64,000 nt of DNA, from assembly GCF_946151055.1 (NCBI RefSeq), contig NZ_CAMGYZ010000015.1:1-64000 (forward strand), read 5' to 3'. Made by a program: the position numbers and the translations under genes. The notes beneath the pieces are model-generated. The model searched no databases. It was not told the origin of the DNA and worked only from the letters and a program-made list of their open reading frames with translations. The stretch is from Bacillus sp. Marseille-Q3570. Lineage in GTDB: Bacteria; Bacillota; Bacilli; Bacillales; Fictibacillaceae. Positions within the stretch are counted from its first letter, which is position 1. Each line of letters opens with the position of its first letter. This document shows, piece by piece, positions 1 to 8,501 of this stretch.

Positions 1-40
1 AGTATAAGAGCCAGAAGAACTCCTTTTTTGGTGTAGCCAT
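1..40 (-). CDS. Start of a gene running off the window (13 codons visible)
   Basis: On the minus strand an ATG at 40-38 is preceded by AAGGGGGATTTG, a strong ribosome binding site at normal spacing. The visible reading frame is MATPKKEFFWLLY and continues past the window edge without a stop. The pattern, a short charged start followed by hydrophobic residues, would fit a membrane or secreted protein. Too little is present to name it. Confidence 0.5.
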   Translation of the reverse strand, partial: MATPKKEFFWLLY

Positions 41-142
41 CAAATCCCCCTTAAACTTATTCATTATGTCCTACTTACCACAGTTCTTTAAACTGGAAAC
101 AGAATCAATCTTCAGTTCTCGCCCCCTTATATTGAAGACTTA

Positions 143-295
143 CTATTTTTTATAAATCAATTTATACATTAGAAAAACAATAAATAGGCCAATGATGAGT
201 ACAACACTTCCACCAAGTGGAGCACAAGTTCCCTTTCCTCCCATTACACAAATTTGAGGAGTTTCTGATTTTAGAAATTCAATAAAATCGTTCAT
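143..295 (-). CDS. Small single-pass membrane protein, 50 aa, unknown function
   Basis: The ATG at 295-293 follows GAGGTGATAT, a good ribosome binding site, and the frame closes with TAG at 145-143. The product has a polar N-terminus, a short glycine-rich stretch with two cysteines (C16 and C24, around MGGKGTCAPLGG), then one strong membrane helix (about residues 29-46) and a basic tail YKKK-like end. This layout suggests an N-out or small secreted-loop membrane peptide. The two cysteines could form a small disulfide loop, which is inference. I do not recognise a family. It lies in a gene-poor stretch between an incomplete gene and the MFS exporter, in the same direction as both. Confidence 0.6.
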   Translation of the reverse strand: MNDFIEFLKSETPQICVMGGKGTCAPLGGSVVLIIGLFIVFLMYKLIYKK

Positions 296-765
296 ATATC
301 ACCTCATAATCTAAATGGCTTACTCCAGAATCCTGCCCGTTTGTTGAATAACGTCAAATTTGTATTTAATTACAATTTTAGCATATTATCCAACATTAAT
401 TTTAAAAAATCTTGATCACCTTCCGCATTTTAACAAAAAATCACATTATTAAAATGATAGGTAATATGCAGGTCAATCTGCAAACATACAAGGGGTTTTC
501 TGTAGGGTTACAAATTCATATGTAAATGGTCATCCGATTTAACGTTCTATTTGTTCAATAATCCTTATTCATAAACAAAAATAGTGCCTCAAATTGCTAT
601 GCAATTCGGGGCACTATTTTAGTCAACATTTGTATTGTTTGTGATAATAACGAAACCCGTTAAGGACAGAAACGGTTTTTTATTTTTTAAACCTGTAGTA
701 GTTTCTTGTTTTTTGCATTTCAAGGAGATGAAGCCCCTTCACCCAAGCCGTCAATCCAAACTGAC
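296..765. other. Gene-free stretch
   Basis: No convincing gene. Around 325-356 the phrase ending GTTGAATAACG resembles the stretch at 40027-40056 beside the IS110 element, so it may be a remnant of a shared intergenic sequence. The segment also holds the hairpin at 577-620 and a weaker T-rich hairpin at about 650-686. Confidence 0.4.
577..620 (-). terminator. Long hairpin terminator behind the MFS exporter
   Basis: AAAATAGTGCC (577-587) pairs with GGCACTATTTT (610-620), and inside it AATTGC (592-597) pairs with GCAATT (601-606). Read on the minus strand the stem is followed by T-rich sequence. It is symmetrical and could stop transcription both ways. Confidence 0.7.
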
Positions 766-1962
766 TTACCTTGAAAGCTGGCCAGCACTTGTCTCATTTC
801 CAATACTCATATTTTTGGTTATGAACAAATACAACACCATGGAAATGGTCACTGAAATCGCAGAAGCGATGTAAATTTCACTATATCCATACCACGACGC
901 GATGACCCCAAAGAACATTGCCCCTGTACCTACCCCTAAATCAAAAGAAGAAAAGAATGTAGCATTAGCCATTCCTCTACGGTTCTTAGGTGCGGATTGT
1001 ACAGCCCAGGCTTGAAGTGCCGGCTGGACAGAACCGAATCCTACACCGAAAAAGAGAGCTGCAGCGATCAGCATCCATTCATTTGCCAATAGAGATAAAT
1101 CAATCATCGCAAGCAAAATTAAAAATGTTCCTGGTAAGAAGACAGCTTTATGCCCTAAACGATCATAGAGCTTCCCGGAGAACGGGCGGACCATCATCAA
1201 TGAGAAGGCAAATACAGTGAAGTACCAACCTATTCCGCTAATATTCAACTGCTCTGCATATAACGGAAGAAATGAGGTGATTCCTCCAAAAGCCATCGTT
1301 ATGAAGAAAAGTAATAACGCTGGGACCAAAGCAGTCTTTTCATACAAATCCCATTTCCTTTGAGGTGCATGACTCTTCTCTCCTGGCCGATAATGGATAA
1401 GGGCCGCAATAATCAGAGATGCAAGTCCACAAAAAGCAGCGATCGCAAATGTAATTGAGAAATTCGCTTTGACTACCAACATCAAACCTAGAGCAGGTCC
1501 GAATGCCATTGCCAGAGTTCCAGCCAGGCCGAAGAAACCCATCCCCTCACCCCGTCGTTTAGGCGGGATCAAATCCGTGGCTATGGTACCGACAGCTGTG
1601 GTGGACATTCCCCAACCAAGTCCTTGTACGACTCGGAGTAAAAATAAAAGCAAGATGCTCGAGGTGAATGAATAGGCAGCTACTGAAACGACAAAGACTG
1701 CCAAACCGATCAAATAGACGAACCTACGACCAAGAGTCTCTAAAACATGCCCTGCCCATGGCCGGATGATGAGTGCAGAAAATGTAAAGATTCCAACGAT
1801 CATTCCGATCATCTCATCTTTTCCGCCAAGTTCGTTGACGAATAAGGGTAATGTCGGCAATGTCATCTGGAACCCTGCAAAAATGAAAAAGTTTGATAAA
1901 CAAACGAATACGAAATCGCGTGTCCATATTTTATCTTTTTGTAGATGAGACTGGTTCTTCAT
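766..1962 (-). CDS. MFS efflux transporter (YwoG-like)
   Basis: A 398-residue major facilitator superfamily protein with about 12 hydrophobic segments. After a charged N-terminus the first helix begins near residue 18, and the cytoplasmic loop between helices 2 and 3 carries the superfamily signature in the form RPWAGHVLETLGRR (about residues 67-80). The second half repeats it as RPFSGKLYDRLGHK, which is typical of the 12-helix drug/H+ antiporter group. Similar Bacillus proteins (YwoG type) are annotated as putative drug exporters, and no substrate can be read from sequence. The start is supported by AAGAAGG upstream. It is transcribed alone and ends at the hairpin at 577-620. Confidence 0.85.
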   Translation of the reverse strand: MKNQSHLQKDKIWTRDFVFVCLSNFFIFAGFQMTLPTLPLFVNELGGKDEMIGMIVGIFTFSALIIRPWAGHVLETLGRRFVYLIGLAVFVVSVAAYSFTSSILLLFLLRVVQGLGWGMSTTAVGTIATDLIPPKRRGEGMGFFGLAGTLAMAFGPALGLMLVVKANFSITFAIAAFCGLASLIIAALIHYRPGEKSHAPQRKWDLYEKTALVPALLLFFITMAFGGITSFLPLYAEQLNISGIGWYFTVFAFSLMMVRPFSGKLYDRLGHKAVFLPGTFLILLAMIDLSLLANEWMLIAAALFFGVGFGSVQPALQAWAVQSAPKNRRGMANATFFSSFDLGVGTGAMFFGVIASWYGYSEIYIASAISVTISMVLYLFITKNMSIGNETSAGQLSR

Positions 1963-2094
1963 ATCTTGTGATGCCTTCTTTCTAAAATAGGTACTTGTAC
2001 CATCTTACACCATTATCCACTCAAATGGGTCTTTTCTGCTCAGAGCTGATACGAAAATCCTTTCTGATTGGGGTAACGTTGGGTAGCCCATACG

Positions 2095-2143
2095 ATAAAA
2101 AACAGCAAAAAGAATGACCTTGAAAGGAATGTCTTCAAGGTCA
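2095..2143 (-). terminator. Rho-independent terminator of the mhqED-like operon
   Basis: TGACCTTGAA (2115-2124) pairs with TTCAAGGTCA (2134-2143), a perfect 10-bp stem with a 9-nt loop. On the minus strand it is followed by a T-rich tract. It lies just behind the stop of the esterase gene at 2158. Confidence 0.85.
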
Positions 2144-2157
2144 CTCAACAAGAGTTA

Positions 2158-2766
2158 CTATTGAAAATTAGCCGTGTACCAGCTCTTCGCCTCATCGATT
2201 TCTTCTCTCATCAACTGATGTCCGCCTTTTGTCCAAAACTCGGTGACATCAGCATTGACATTTCGCAAGGCCTCCGCCAATTCTTTCGTTTCGTCCATCG
2301 GGATGAGAGGATCATTCTCACCTGCACCTATGAAAACCGGCGTTCCCTCTAATCCCGGTAGCTGTACATCCCTAAGCGGCACCATCGCGTGGAAAAGGAT
2401 GGCACCTGCTAAGGCATCTTCATAATGATACATCAGACTTGCAGCAATGTTCGCACCATTCGAATAACCAATGGCAACAACTTTATCTCTAGCGAAACCA
2501 TATTTAGAAGCCATCTCATCAATAAATACGTTCAATTCATCAGTACGGTACTTCAAATCTTCCTCATCAAATACACCTTCACGTAGCCTTCTGAAGAAAC
2601 GAGGCATACCATTTTCTGAGACATTTCCCCTTACACCTAATATTGAAGCACTACGTGCAATCATATCGGCAAGAGGCAACAAATCCCTTTCATTCCCTCC
2701 TGTGCCGTGTAACAATAATAATGTCGGGGCGTGTTGATCCTTTCCTTCTATATATACATGTTCCAT
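2158..2766 (-). CDS. mhqD: Carboxylesterase/phospholipase-type hydrolase (MhqD-like)
   Basis: A 202-residue alpha/beta hydrolase of the phospholipase/carboxylesterase family. The nucleophile motif is GYSNG (serine near residue 99), the acid lies in GAGENDPLIP and the histidine in KGGHQL near the C-terminus, so the full triad is present. The oxyanion segment LLLLHGTGGNE is near the N-terminus. It lies 22 bp behind a glyoxalase-fold dioxygenase gene with GGAGGTGG between them, so both are translated from one message. The same pair (mhqE-mhqD) in Bacillus subtilis belongs to the MhqR regulon induced by quinones and catechols. By analogy the enzyme should help break down ring-cleavage products; the substrate itself is inferred from the context. 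Confidence 0.8.
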   Translation of the reverse strand: MEHVYIEGKDQHAPTLLLLHGTGGNERDLLPLADMIARSASILGVRGNVSENGMPRFFRRLREGVFDEEDLKYRTDELNVFIDEMASKYGFARDKVVAIGYSNGANIAASLMYHYEDALAGAILFHAMVPLRDVQLPGLEGTPVFIGAGENDPLIPMDETKELAEALRNVNADVTEFWTKGGHQLMREEIDEAKSWYTANFQ

Positions 2767-2788
2767 GATCCACCTCCAAGTGCGAATT

Positions 2789-3763
2789 CTATTTTTTCGT
2801 TTCCAATGGCTTCAAACCGGCTTCGATCTCTGCCCGGTCTTGTTCAAAGTAAGGAGGCAGGGCTAAGCTTTCCCCAAGATGATCAAATTCCTCATCGCCT
2901 TCAAATCCGGGGCCATCTGTTGCTAGTTCGAACAAAATACCGTTTGGTTCTCTGAAGTATAAAGATTTGAAGTAGTAACGTTCTACAAAACCTGAATTTG
3001 GAATCCTTAATTCTTTCAGGTAGTTGATCCATTTTTTCAATTCTTCTTCACTTTCGACGCGGAAAGCAACATGGTGGACACTTCCCCGTCCTTGACGTTC
3101 CGGTTGTAAGTCATCGCGATGGACTAGATGGACTTCTCCCCCTGTTCCACCTTCCCCTGTTTCATACACATGGACATCATTTTTCTTTCCAGATGCATAA
3201 GTTCCTTTTTTTATGAACCCGAGGACATTAATCAATAGCGTTTCAGATAATTCCAGTTTCGGTACTGTCAAAAAGATCGGACCAAGACCTTGAATACCAT
3301 ACTCTGCGGGGACGGGGCTCTTATCCCATGGTTTCCCCGGGGCAACGCCATCATTGTTTTCATCAGACACTAACAGGAGGCGTTGACCTTCAAAATCTTG
3401 AAATGCCAATGTTGCACGATCATATTCTTTTGTAACTTCATCATGTTCGACTCCATAATCATCAAATCGTTTTTTCCAAAAGTCTAATGCTTCATCGCTA
3501 GGTACACGAAGCGAAGTCGTTGAAATACTATTTGTTCCAGGATAGGTGCTTCCAGCCATCGGAATTTCAAAAAAGGTGAGGTCAGTACCCGGATTTCCCC
3601 TTTCATCTGCGTAAAACAAATGATAAACAGAAGGATCATCCTGGTTGATCGTTTTTTTGACAAGCCTCATACCTAGGATGTTCGTATAAAATTCATAATT
3701 CTTTTTGGCATCGCCAGTGATTGCTGATACGTGATGAATTCCTTTTAAAGGTTTTCGATCCAT
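2789..3763 (-). CDS. mhqE: Ring-cleaving dioxygenase of the VOC/glyoxalase family (MhqE/MhqO-like)
   Basis: A 324-residue protein with two vicinal-oxygen-chelate modules. The first opens with GIHHVSAITGD (metal-ligand histidine near residue 10), the second with GSVHHVAFRV, and the closing metal ligand lies in GILFELATD. Full length for the family, which includes B. subtilis MhqA, MhqE and MhqO, proteins induced by methyl-hydroquinone and catechol and thought to open thiol- or quinone-derived rings with Fe2+. It is the first gene of a two-gene operon with the MhqD-like hydrolase. GGAG nine bases before the ATG supports the start. The inverted repeat at 3794-3817 in its promoter is a candidate repressor site. 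No MhqR gene is visible in the window. Confidence 0.85.
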   Translation of the reverse strand: MDRKPLKGIHHVSAITGDAKKNYEFYTNILGMRLVKKTINQDDPSVYHLFYADERGNPGTDLTFFEIPMAGSTYPGTNSISTTSLRVPSDEALDFWKKRFDDYGVEHDEVTKEYDRATLAFQDFEGQRLLLVSDENNDGVAPGKPWDKSPVPAEYGIQGLGPIFLTVPKLELSETLLINVLGFIKKGTYASGKKNDVHVYETGEGGTGGEVHLVHRDDLQPERQGRGSVHHVAFRVESEEELKKWINYLKELRIPNSGFVERYYFKSLYFREPNGILFELATDGPGFEGDEEFDHLGESLALPPYFEQDRAEIEAGLKPLETKK

Positions 3764-3793
3764 TTAGAACACTCCAATCTTTATATACTTATT

Positions 3794-3817
3794 AATAGTA
3801 AGTTACTTAATACTATT
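3794..3817. promoter_or_regulatory. Inverted repeat in the mhqE promoter, candidate operator
   Basis: AATAGTA (3794-3800) and TACTATT (3811-3817) form a perfect 7-bp dyad with a 10-bp centre, 31 bp upstream of the mhqE start. On the minus strand a TACAAT -10 candidate overlaps this block. In B. subtilis the matching operon is controlled by MhqR (MarR family), and HxlR-type repressors such as YodB control related genes. Which regulator binds here is unknown. Confidence 0.45.
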
Positions 3818-3881
3818 GTACATCTTTAATAACCGGATTAAAACTTTTATGCTTAGGATGTGAAGTAAGTACCTTTTTTCT

Positions 3882-4712
3882 TTACCTCTCAATGATTTTC
3901 ATTGTCCAATCTACGATATCTTTCGTGCAATCTACGACAAATTCCTGACCGCGGGCAACAGACTGGAAGTACTGATCTTTCCAACTTGTCGGTTTATGGT
4001 AGCTTATTTCGACCTCTTTAAAGCATTCAGGCAACGCCCAACAGGATTTGTTCATACCTTTTTTCGTCAATACCTGTCTTTTATCGTATTTAAACGTCCC
4101 ATACCCAGAAAGTCTTTTATTCCAGCTAAGATTCTGACTTCCTACATAAATCGTGTTCCCTTTGCTTTTCCTTTTGAGGGGTGTGCAATGGGGATGCCTT
4201 TTCAACCAATCAGGTACTCGAGTGGTGGAGTCTACTTGAAAGATGTCTTCGATTTGTAAGTACCCATAAATAATATGTCTGCCGTTGCGGTCGTTGGGAT
4301 CAAAGACAATCTTGTTTTCCTTTTGGATCGTTTTACGGAACCACCCGAAAAACAAAAATACATCTCCAGGCTCTACTCCCTGGTTTTCTAAATGTTTTTG
4401 CGCACCACCGCTTTGACCAAAAGTACCTCTCCAATCATCTGTTCGAGTCATGACATTTGCATCTATATCAGGATCTAAGTGACAACAGCTCTGTGGTATT
4501 AGTTCAATCCACTTCTTTCCTATTTTTATCGTCTTTTTCATTGTGTGCATTTGTTTATAAAATGATGAATCATTAATGATAAGGTCACCGTAACTAATTG
4601 AACTTTCCTGATCAGGTATTGGCAAGGAAAGTAGCGTGCCATCCGGCAATATAGGACTTGGATACCCACCGGCTGATGAATCAAACCCTTTCCTGCTGAG
4701 AATGATCTTCAA
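3882..4712 (-). CDS. Nmad3 (nucleotide modification associated domain 3) family protein
   Basis: A 276-residue protein beginning MKIILSRKGFDSSAGGYPSP and continuing ILPDGTLLSLPIPD, which I recognise as the Nmad3 domain type. That domain was defined by comparative genomics from gene neighbourhoods for hypermodified DNA bases; its biochemical role is not established to my knowledge. Other visible features are a GDVFLFFGWFR strand and conserved-looking histidine/arginine positions (NGRHIIYGYL). It has no signal peptide or membrane segment. The start is a TTG at 4712-4710 behind GAGGTG. It stands alone, divergent from a flavin amine oxidase, with no base-modifying enzyme or phage gene beside it. 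Confidence 0.75.
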   Translation of the reverse strand: MKIILSRKGFDSSAGGYPSPILPDGTLLSLPIPDQESSISYGDLIINDSSFYKQMHTMKKTIKIGKKWIELIPQSCCHLDPDIDANVMTRTDDWRGTFGQSGGAQKHLENQGVEPGDVFLFFGWFRKTIQKENKIVFDPNDRNGRHIIYGYLQIEDIFQVDSTTRVPDWLKRHPHCTPLKRKSKGNTIYVGSQNLSWNKRLSGYGTFKYDKRQVLTKKGMNKSCWALPECFKEVEISYHKPTSWKDQYFQSVARGQEFVVDCTKDIVDWTMKIIER

Positions 4713-4726
4713 GACTCCACCTCAAT

Positions 4727-4830
4727 TCGTACAAGATTCATTACCTTTCACTTTAAACAGTAACAACCACTTTTCCTTCTTACAAATGATAAATAGTTCC
4801 AATAAAGACCTCGACCGAAGACTTGTACGA
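4727..4830. repeat. Separated 9-bp inverted repeat between the Nmad3 and amine oxidase genes
   Basis: TCGTACAAG (4727-4735) and CTTGTACGA (4822-4830) are perfect inverted copies 86 bp apart in the divergent promoter region. They could be two half-sites of a regulator controlling both genes, or chance. The remainder of the 200-bp gap shows no gene. Confidence 0.35.
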
Positions 4831-4914
4831 GGGGCATTAAGAAATGATGAATTGAATATCTTTGTTTTATGAAGATGGTTCGCTATTGGAAAGTATTGGA
4901 AGGGTGATGGAATC

Positions 4915-6381
4915 ATGATGAATTATTTGCCTCCCTATTACACACCCTCACAGTTGATTTCATGGATTCGAGGTGGTCTCCCTAAGCCGAAAAGACCCAA
5001 AACAGTCATCATCGCTGGTGCTGGGATGTCGGGACTTGTTGCAGGCTCATTACTAAAACAAGCTGGTCATAGCGTAAAAATAATTGAAGCTCGAAACCGG
5101 ATTGGTGGTCGAGTCTATACGATTAGAAAACCATTTACCGACGGGCACTATTTTGAGGCTGGAGCAATGCGTATTCCGAATACACATTTTTTAGTTTTTG
5201 AATATATTAAGAAATTTGGATTAGAAATCAACCCATTCATCAATTCCACACCGAACGACCTCATCTACGCTAATGGTGTGAAGACAAGGTCTTTTTTTTA
5301 TAAAAAACATCCAGATGTATTAAGATATCCTGTAGGACCAGGGGAACAAGGGAAAACAGATATGCAACTGACTCAATCCATTATGAATCCTCTTATTAAT
5401 TTTCTCGAAAGAGATCCTATAAACAATTGGCAATTTGTAGTCCCGTTATTGGAAAAGTATTCATTTTCAACTTTTTTCCGCCACAACCCAGCTGGACCTA
5501 AGTTATCTGATGGAGCAATTGAAATGATCAAAGTCCTCTCGATTGTTGAGGGCTTACCAGAATTGTCTTTTCTAGAAATCCTCCGGGAGTATATAATCTT
5601 ATTCAGTAAAGATATTTCTTTTTATGAGATTAAAGGGGGACTTGATCGGCTCCCTGAATCTTTTCTTCCACAACTTAATGAAAACATGTTTTTCAACCAA
5701 AAACTTAGAAGAATAGATCAAACAACCAACCAGGTAGTGTTTTCATGTATTGATACTAAAACAGGGCAATCAACTGAAATCCAGGGAGATTCAGCGATCG
5801 TCACCTTACCTTTTACTGTCCTGCAATTTGTCGATATCCAGCCGCGAGACTCCTTCTCTCACAACAAATGGAAAGCAATACGTGAGTTGCACTATGTTCC
5901 ATCGACAAAAATCGGTTTACAGTTCAAAGATCGATTTTGGGAGCAACAAGGCCTTTATGGCGGAAAAACAGTCACTGATCTACCGATACGATTAGTCCAT
6001 TATCCTAGTCATGATTTTAACAGTAAGAGTGGGGTTATCTTAGGAAGTTATACTTGGGAAGATGACGCACTAATCTGGACAGGTATGAGTGAACAAGAAC
6101 GGATTCATGCTGCTCTGAAAAACCTGGCAGAAATTCATGGGAGAAACATTATCAAGGAATTTGAAACAGGAGCAGCTCACAGCTGGGTGCTGGATCCATA
6201 TGCATCCGGAGCTTTCACTCTATTCAAGCCAGAACAAGAATCAGAATTAATGCCTTATTTATCTTCACCTGAAGGAAAAGTCCATTTTGCCGGAGAACAT
6301 ACTTCCCTTCCCCATGGTTGGATACAAGGTGCAATCGAATCAGGTTTAAGGGCTGCCATTGAAGTGAATGAGGGGGGCTAG
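4915..6381 (+). CDS. Flavin-dependent amine oxidase (L-amino acid oxidase type, YobN-like)
   Basis: A 488-residue enzyme of the monoamine/L-amino-acid oxidase superfamily, which oxidises amines to imines with release of H2O2. The FAD-binding beta-alpha-beta motif GAGMSG is near residue 35, followed by the acidic ribose-binding residue and the IGGR motif (residues 62-65). The C-terminal FAD-contact block reads HFAGEHTS, then WIQGAIESG. The proline-rich N-terminal stretch before the dinucleotide fold (PPYYTPSQL) is usual for the LAAO branch. No signal peptide. GGGTGATGG upstream serves either of two adjacent ATG codons (4915 or 4918). Substrate specificity cannot be read from the sequence. Confidence 0.85.
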   Translation: MMNYLPPYYTPSQLISWIRGGLPKPKRPKTVIIAGAGMSGLVAGSLLKQAGHSVKIIEARNRIGGRVYTIRKPFTDGHYFEAGAMRIPNTHFLVFEYIKKFGLEINPFINSTPNDLIYANGVKTRSFFYKKHPDVLRYPVGPGEQGKTDMQLTQSIMNPLINFLERDPINNWQFVVPLLEKYSFSTFFRHNPAGPKLSDGAIEMIKVLSIVEGLPELSFLEILREYIILFSKDISFYEIKGGLDRLPESFLPQLNENMFFNQKLRRIDQTTNQVVFSCIDTKTGQSTEIQGDSAIVTLPFTVLQFVDIQPRDSFSHNKWKAIRELHYVPSTKIGLQFKDRFWEQQGLYGGKTVTDLPIRLVHYPSHDFNSKSGVILGSYTWEDDALIWTGMSEQERIHAALKNLAEIHGRNIIKEFETGAAHSWVLDPYASGAFTLFKPEQESELMPYLSSPEGKVHFAGEHTSLPHGWIQGAIESGLRAAIEVNEGG

Positions 6382-6440
6382 TATCATAATTGTTGTCAGC
6401 ATAGAAAACAGTCATTTAATATGTACAAGTTGAATAGTGC

Positions 6441-6510
6441 AAAAAAGACTGGCTCAGGAAATGCTCCTTCCAATTCATGTTGGAAGTATGCGACATGCCT
6501 GAGCCAGTCT
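6441..6510 (-). terminator. Strong hairpin terminator
   Basis: AGACTGGCTCAGG (6446-6458) pairs perfectly with CCTGAGCCAGTCT (6498-6510), with a second small stem in the loop. On the minus strand it ends in a T run, so it serves the acetyltransferase gene at 6527-7033. It also blocks read-through from the convergent amine oxidase. Confidence 0.85.
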
Positions 6511-6526
6511 CATTATCCTCATTATT

Positions 6527-7033
6527 TCAATAACCATGATTCCATAGTAGTTTCCCGGATTTATTTTCATAATCCAATTCGACATGGAAATTGTGTTTTT
6601 TATAAAAGTGCAAGAGACGATCAACATGGTCCCAATCTCTTTCTGCAATATCACCAGTAATATAAGGGATATTATTATCCTTGGCGATTTCTTTCAGATA
6701 GTTCAAGCATATGGAACCATACCCTTTGTTGGCAGGTCCTTTAATATCTCCAATATGGATTCGATCATGCTCGGGATAATACGCTTGAACTGAATAGTCC
6801 CATACCCCTTTAAATGCACTCTCACAATCATTCAACATGATGTTGCATCGTTTCTTTTCTTCCGATTTATAGACAATGACTAAGTTCTCATCTTTCGTTT
6901 GATCGATTCCTACTACATCCCACTTCTTCGCAATCCGTTTCATATCTTCCTGCATCCGGAATACTTGAAATTCAAGTTCTTCAAGATCCATTGTACTTTC
7001 GTTGGAAAATGGTTGTCGTAGTGTTAATGACAT
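6527..7033 (-). CDS. GNAT-family acetyltransferase-like protein
   Basis: A 168-residue protein whose C-terminal half has the shape of a GNAT domain: a beta-strand with HIGDIKGPAN, the acyl-CoA pyrophosphate loop replaced by NKGYGSICLNYLKEIA (about residues 103-118), then YKKHNFHVELD as the terminal strand. The N-terminal 60 residues are helical and charged, possibly coiled coil, and not part of the domain. AAGGAG seven bases before the ATG fixes the start. It is monocistronic. The substrate is unknown; a small-molecule or protein N-acetyltransferase role is inferred only from the fold. Confidence 0.7.
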   Translation of the reverse strand: MSLTLRQPFSNESTMDLEELEFQVFRMQEDMKRIAKKWDVVGIDQTKDENLVIVYKSEEKKRCNIMLNDCESAFKGVWDYSVQAYYPEHDRIHIGDIKGPANKGYGSICLNYLKEIAKDNNIPYITGDIAERDWDHVDRLLHFYKKHNFHVELDYENKSGKLLWNHGY

Positions 7034-7180
7034 TGTTATCTCCTTCCTTATTTTAATATCTATTGAAGTGTTTTAATAGTCTAATTTTCCTGGTTTGGTG
7101 CACACAATTTTCCATTCTACAAGAGGTTGATCATTTTTTCAAATGGCTCTGCAACTTGCGACATGTTCCAAACAAAATAA

Positions 7181-7216
7181 AAAAGGCTTGCCACACTTTT
7201 GGGGGCAAGTCCTTTT
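7181..7216 (-). terminator. Rho-independent terminator of the acyl-CoA dehydrogenase gene
   Basis: AAAAGGCTTGCC (7181-7192) pairs with GGCAAGTCCTTTT (7204-7216) with one mismatch and a T-rich flank on the minus strand, 14 bp behind the stop at 7230. Confidence 0.8.
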
Positions 7217-7229
7217 GATAGTATATAGG

Positions 7230-8402
7230 CTATTGATCATCATCAAGTGCTCTTAGCGCAAGGGTTTGGATCACGGCATCGTCCATAGGAGGATTGTGTA
7301 AACCAGCACGTACATCCCGATAGTACCTTTCAAAGTTTGAGGACTTCGATAACCCTCTTCCACCCACGATCCTCATTGCTAGATCAACAACTTTATTGGC
7401 AGTATTCGTTGCAATTGTTTTTACAGATGCTAATTCTGGACCGAGTTTCATTCGTTCTTCAGGATATCGATCCCACTTCTCTGCTATAGCATACATGAAG
7501 TGTCTGGCATTCAACAGCTCAAGATCCATTTGTCCGATTTTTTCTCTTACATGTGAGACTTCAGAAATGGTAGTCTGCAAACTGTTAGGCTGATAATTTT
7601 TCGCAAATTCAATAGCTTCGTTCCGAGCGGCAATGGCAATGCCAAGGTAACATGCAGGTATGTGCAATAACCAACCTTTAGGTAGAGGATTTCTTCGTTT
7701 ATCGGATTTTCGTTCTACAAGTCTTGCGGAGTCGACTTGAACATCTGTAAGTACGAGATCGTCGCTTCCTGTCCCACGCATCCCTAGCGTATCCCATGTA
7801 TGATCGACAGACACTCCAGGTTGTTCTTTATCGATGAGGAACCATGCAATTTCATCGGATTCTTCGATATATGCTGAAACGAGAAAATAATTTAAAACAT
7901 CCGCCATCGTTGTGAATGATTTACGACCATTGATCGTATAACCGATTTCACTTTTTATAGCCTTTGTTTCAGGAATACCACCTCTAGTTGGGCTGCCTGT
8001 AGCAGGCTCAGTAGCTGCACGGTTTATCGTTTTTTTATGATTAGCGACTTCGGAACATAGCCATTCAAATGCAGCAGGCTCCCACAGGCTTTCATCTCGG
8101 ATTTCCATGATGATACCAAGATGCCATCCAATAGATAGGGCTACAGAGGCATCTCCCTCAGCAAGTTTTTCTTGTAAAAGGACGAACTCATAAAGAGATA
8201 GACCTTCTCCCCCTGATTCTTTCGGGAGAGACAATGATACATAATTCGATTTCTTCAAATCCTCTAAATTCTCAAGGGAAAAGGTTCCTTTCCTGTCCGT
8301 TTCCGAAGCTCTTTTATGGATTTTACCTGCAAGTTGTTCAGATAGCTTGAATAAATGACTCTGTCGTTTAGTTTTGATAAAAGGTTCATATACATCCCAC
8401 AT
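7230..8402 (-). CDS. Acyl-CoA dehydrogenase family flavoprotein (YdbM-like)
   Basis: A 390-residue member of the acyl-CoA dehydrogenase superfamily. The N-terminal helical domain carries LPKESGGEGLSLYEF, the middle beta domain has the flavin-contact region AATEPATGSP and the GRKSFTTMADV strand, and the C-terminal helical domain ends with the signature RIVGGRGLSKSSNFERYYRD. It resembles B. subtilis YdbM, an acyl-CoA dehydrogenase-like protein linked there to sulfur metabolism through CymR. The real substrate may be a small sulfonate- or thiol-type compound instead of a fatty acyl-CoA. The start at 8402 is preferred because GGAG is nine bases upstream; the ATG at 8408 is only three bases from it. 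Single gene with its own terminator. Confidence 0.8.
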   Translation of the reverse strand: MWDVYEPFIKTKRQSHLFKLSEQLAGKIHKRASETDRKGTFSLENLEDLKKSNYVSLSLPKESGGEGLSLYEFVLLQEKLAEGDASVALSIGWHLGIIMEIRDESLWEPAAFEWLCSEVANHKKTINRAATEPATGSPTRGGIPETKAIKSEIGYTINGRKSFTTMADVLNYFLVSAYIEESDEIAWFLIDKEQPGVSVDHTWDTLGMRGTGSDDLVLTDVQVDSARLVERKSDKRRNPLPKGWLLHIPACYLGIAIAARNEAIEFAKNYQPNSLQTTISEVSHVREKIGQMDLELLNARHFMYAIAEKWDRYPEERMKLGPELASVKTIATNTANKVVDLAMRIVGGRGLSKSSNFERYYRDVRAGLHNPPMDDAVIQTLALRALDDDQ

Positions 8403-8501
8403 CAGCATTCACTCCAACGTTCATAATAATCAAATCGTACTAAACATGTCGGATTTATTTCAACTTCTATGTACTGAATGATAGAACCTTTCAGTTGATA
8501 G

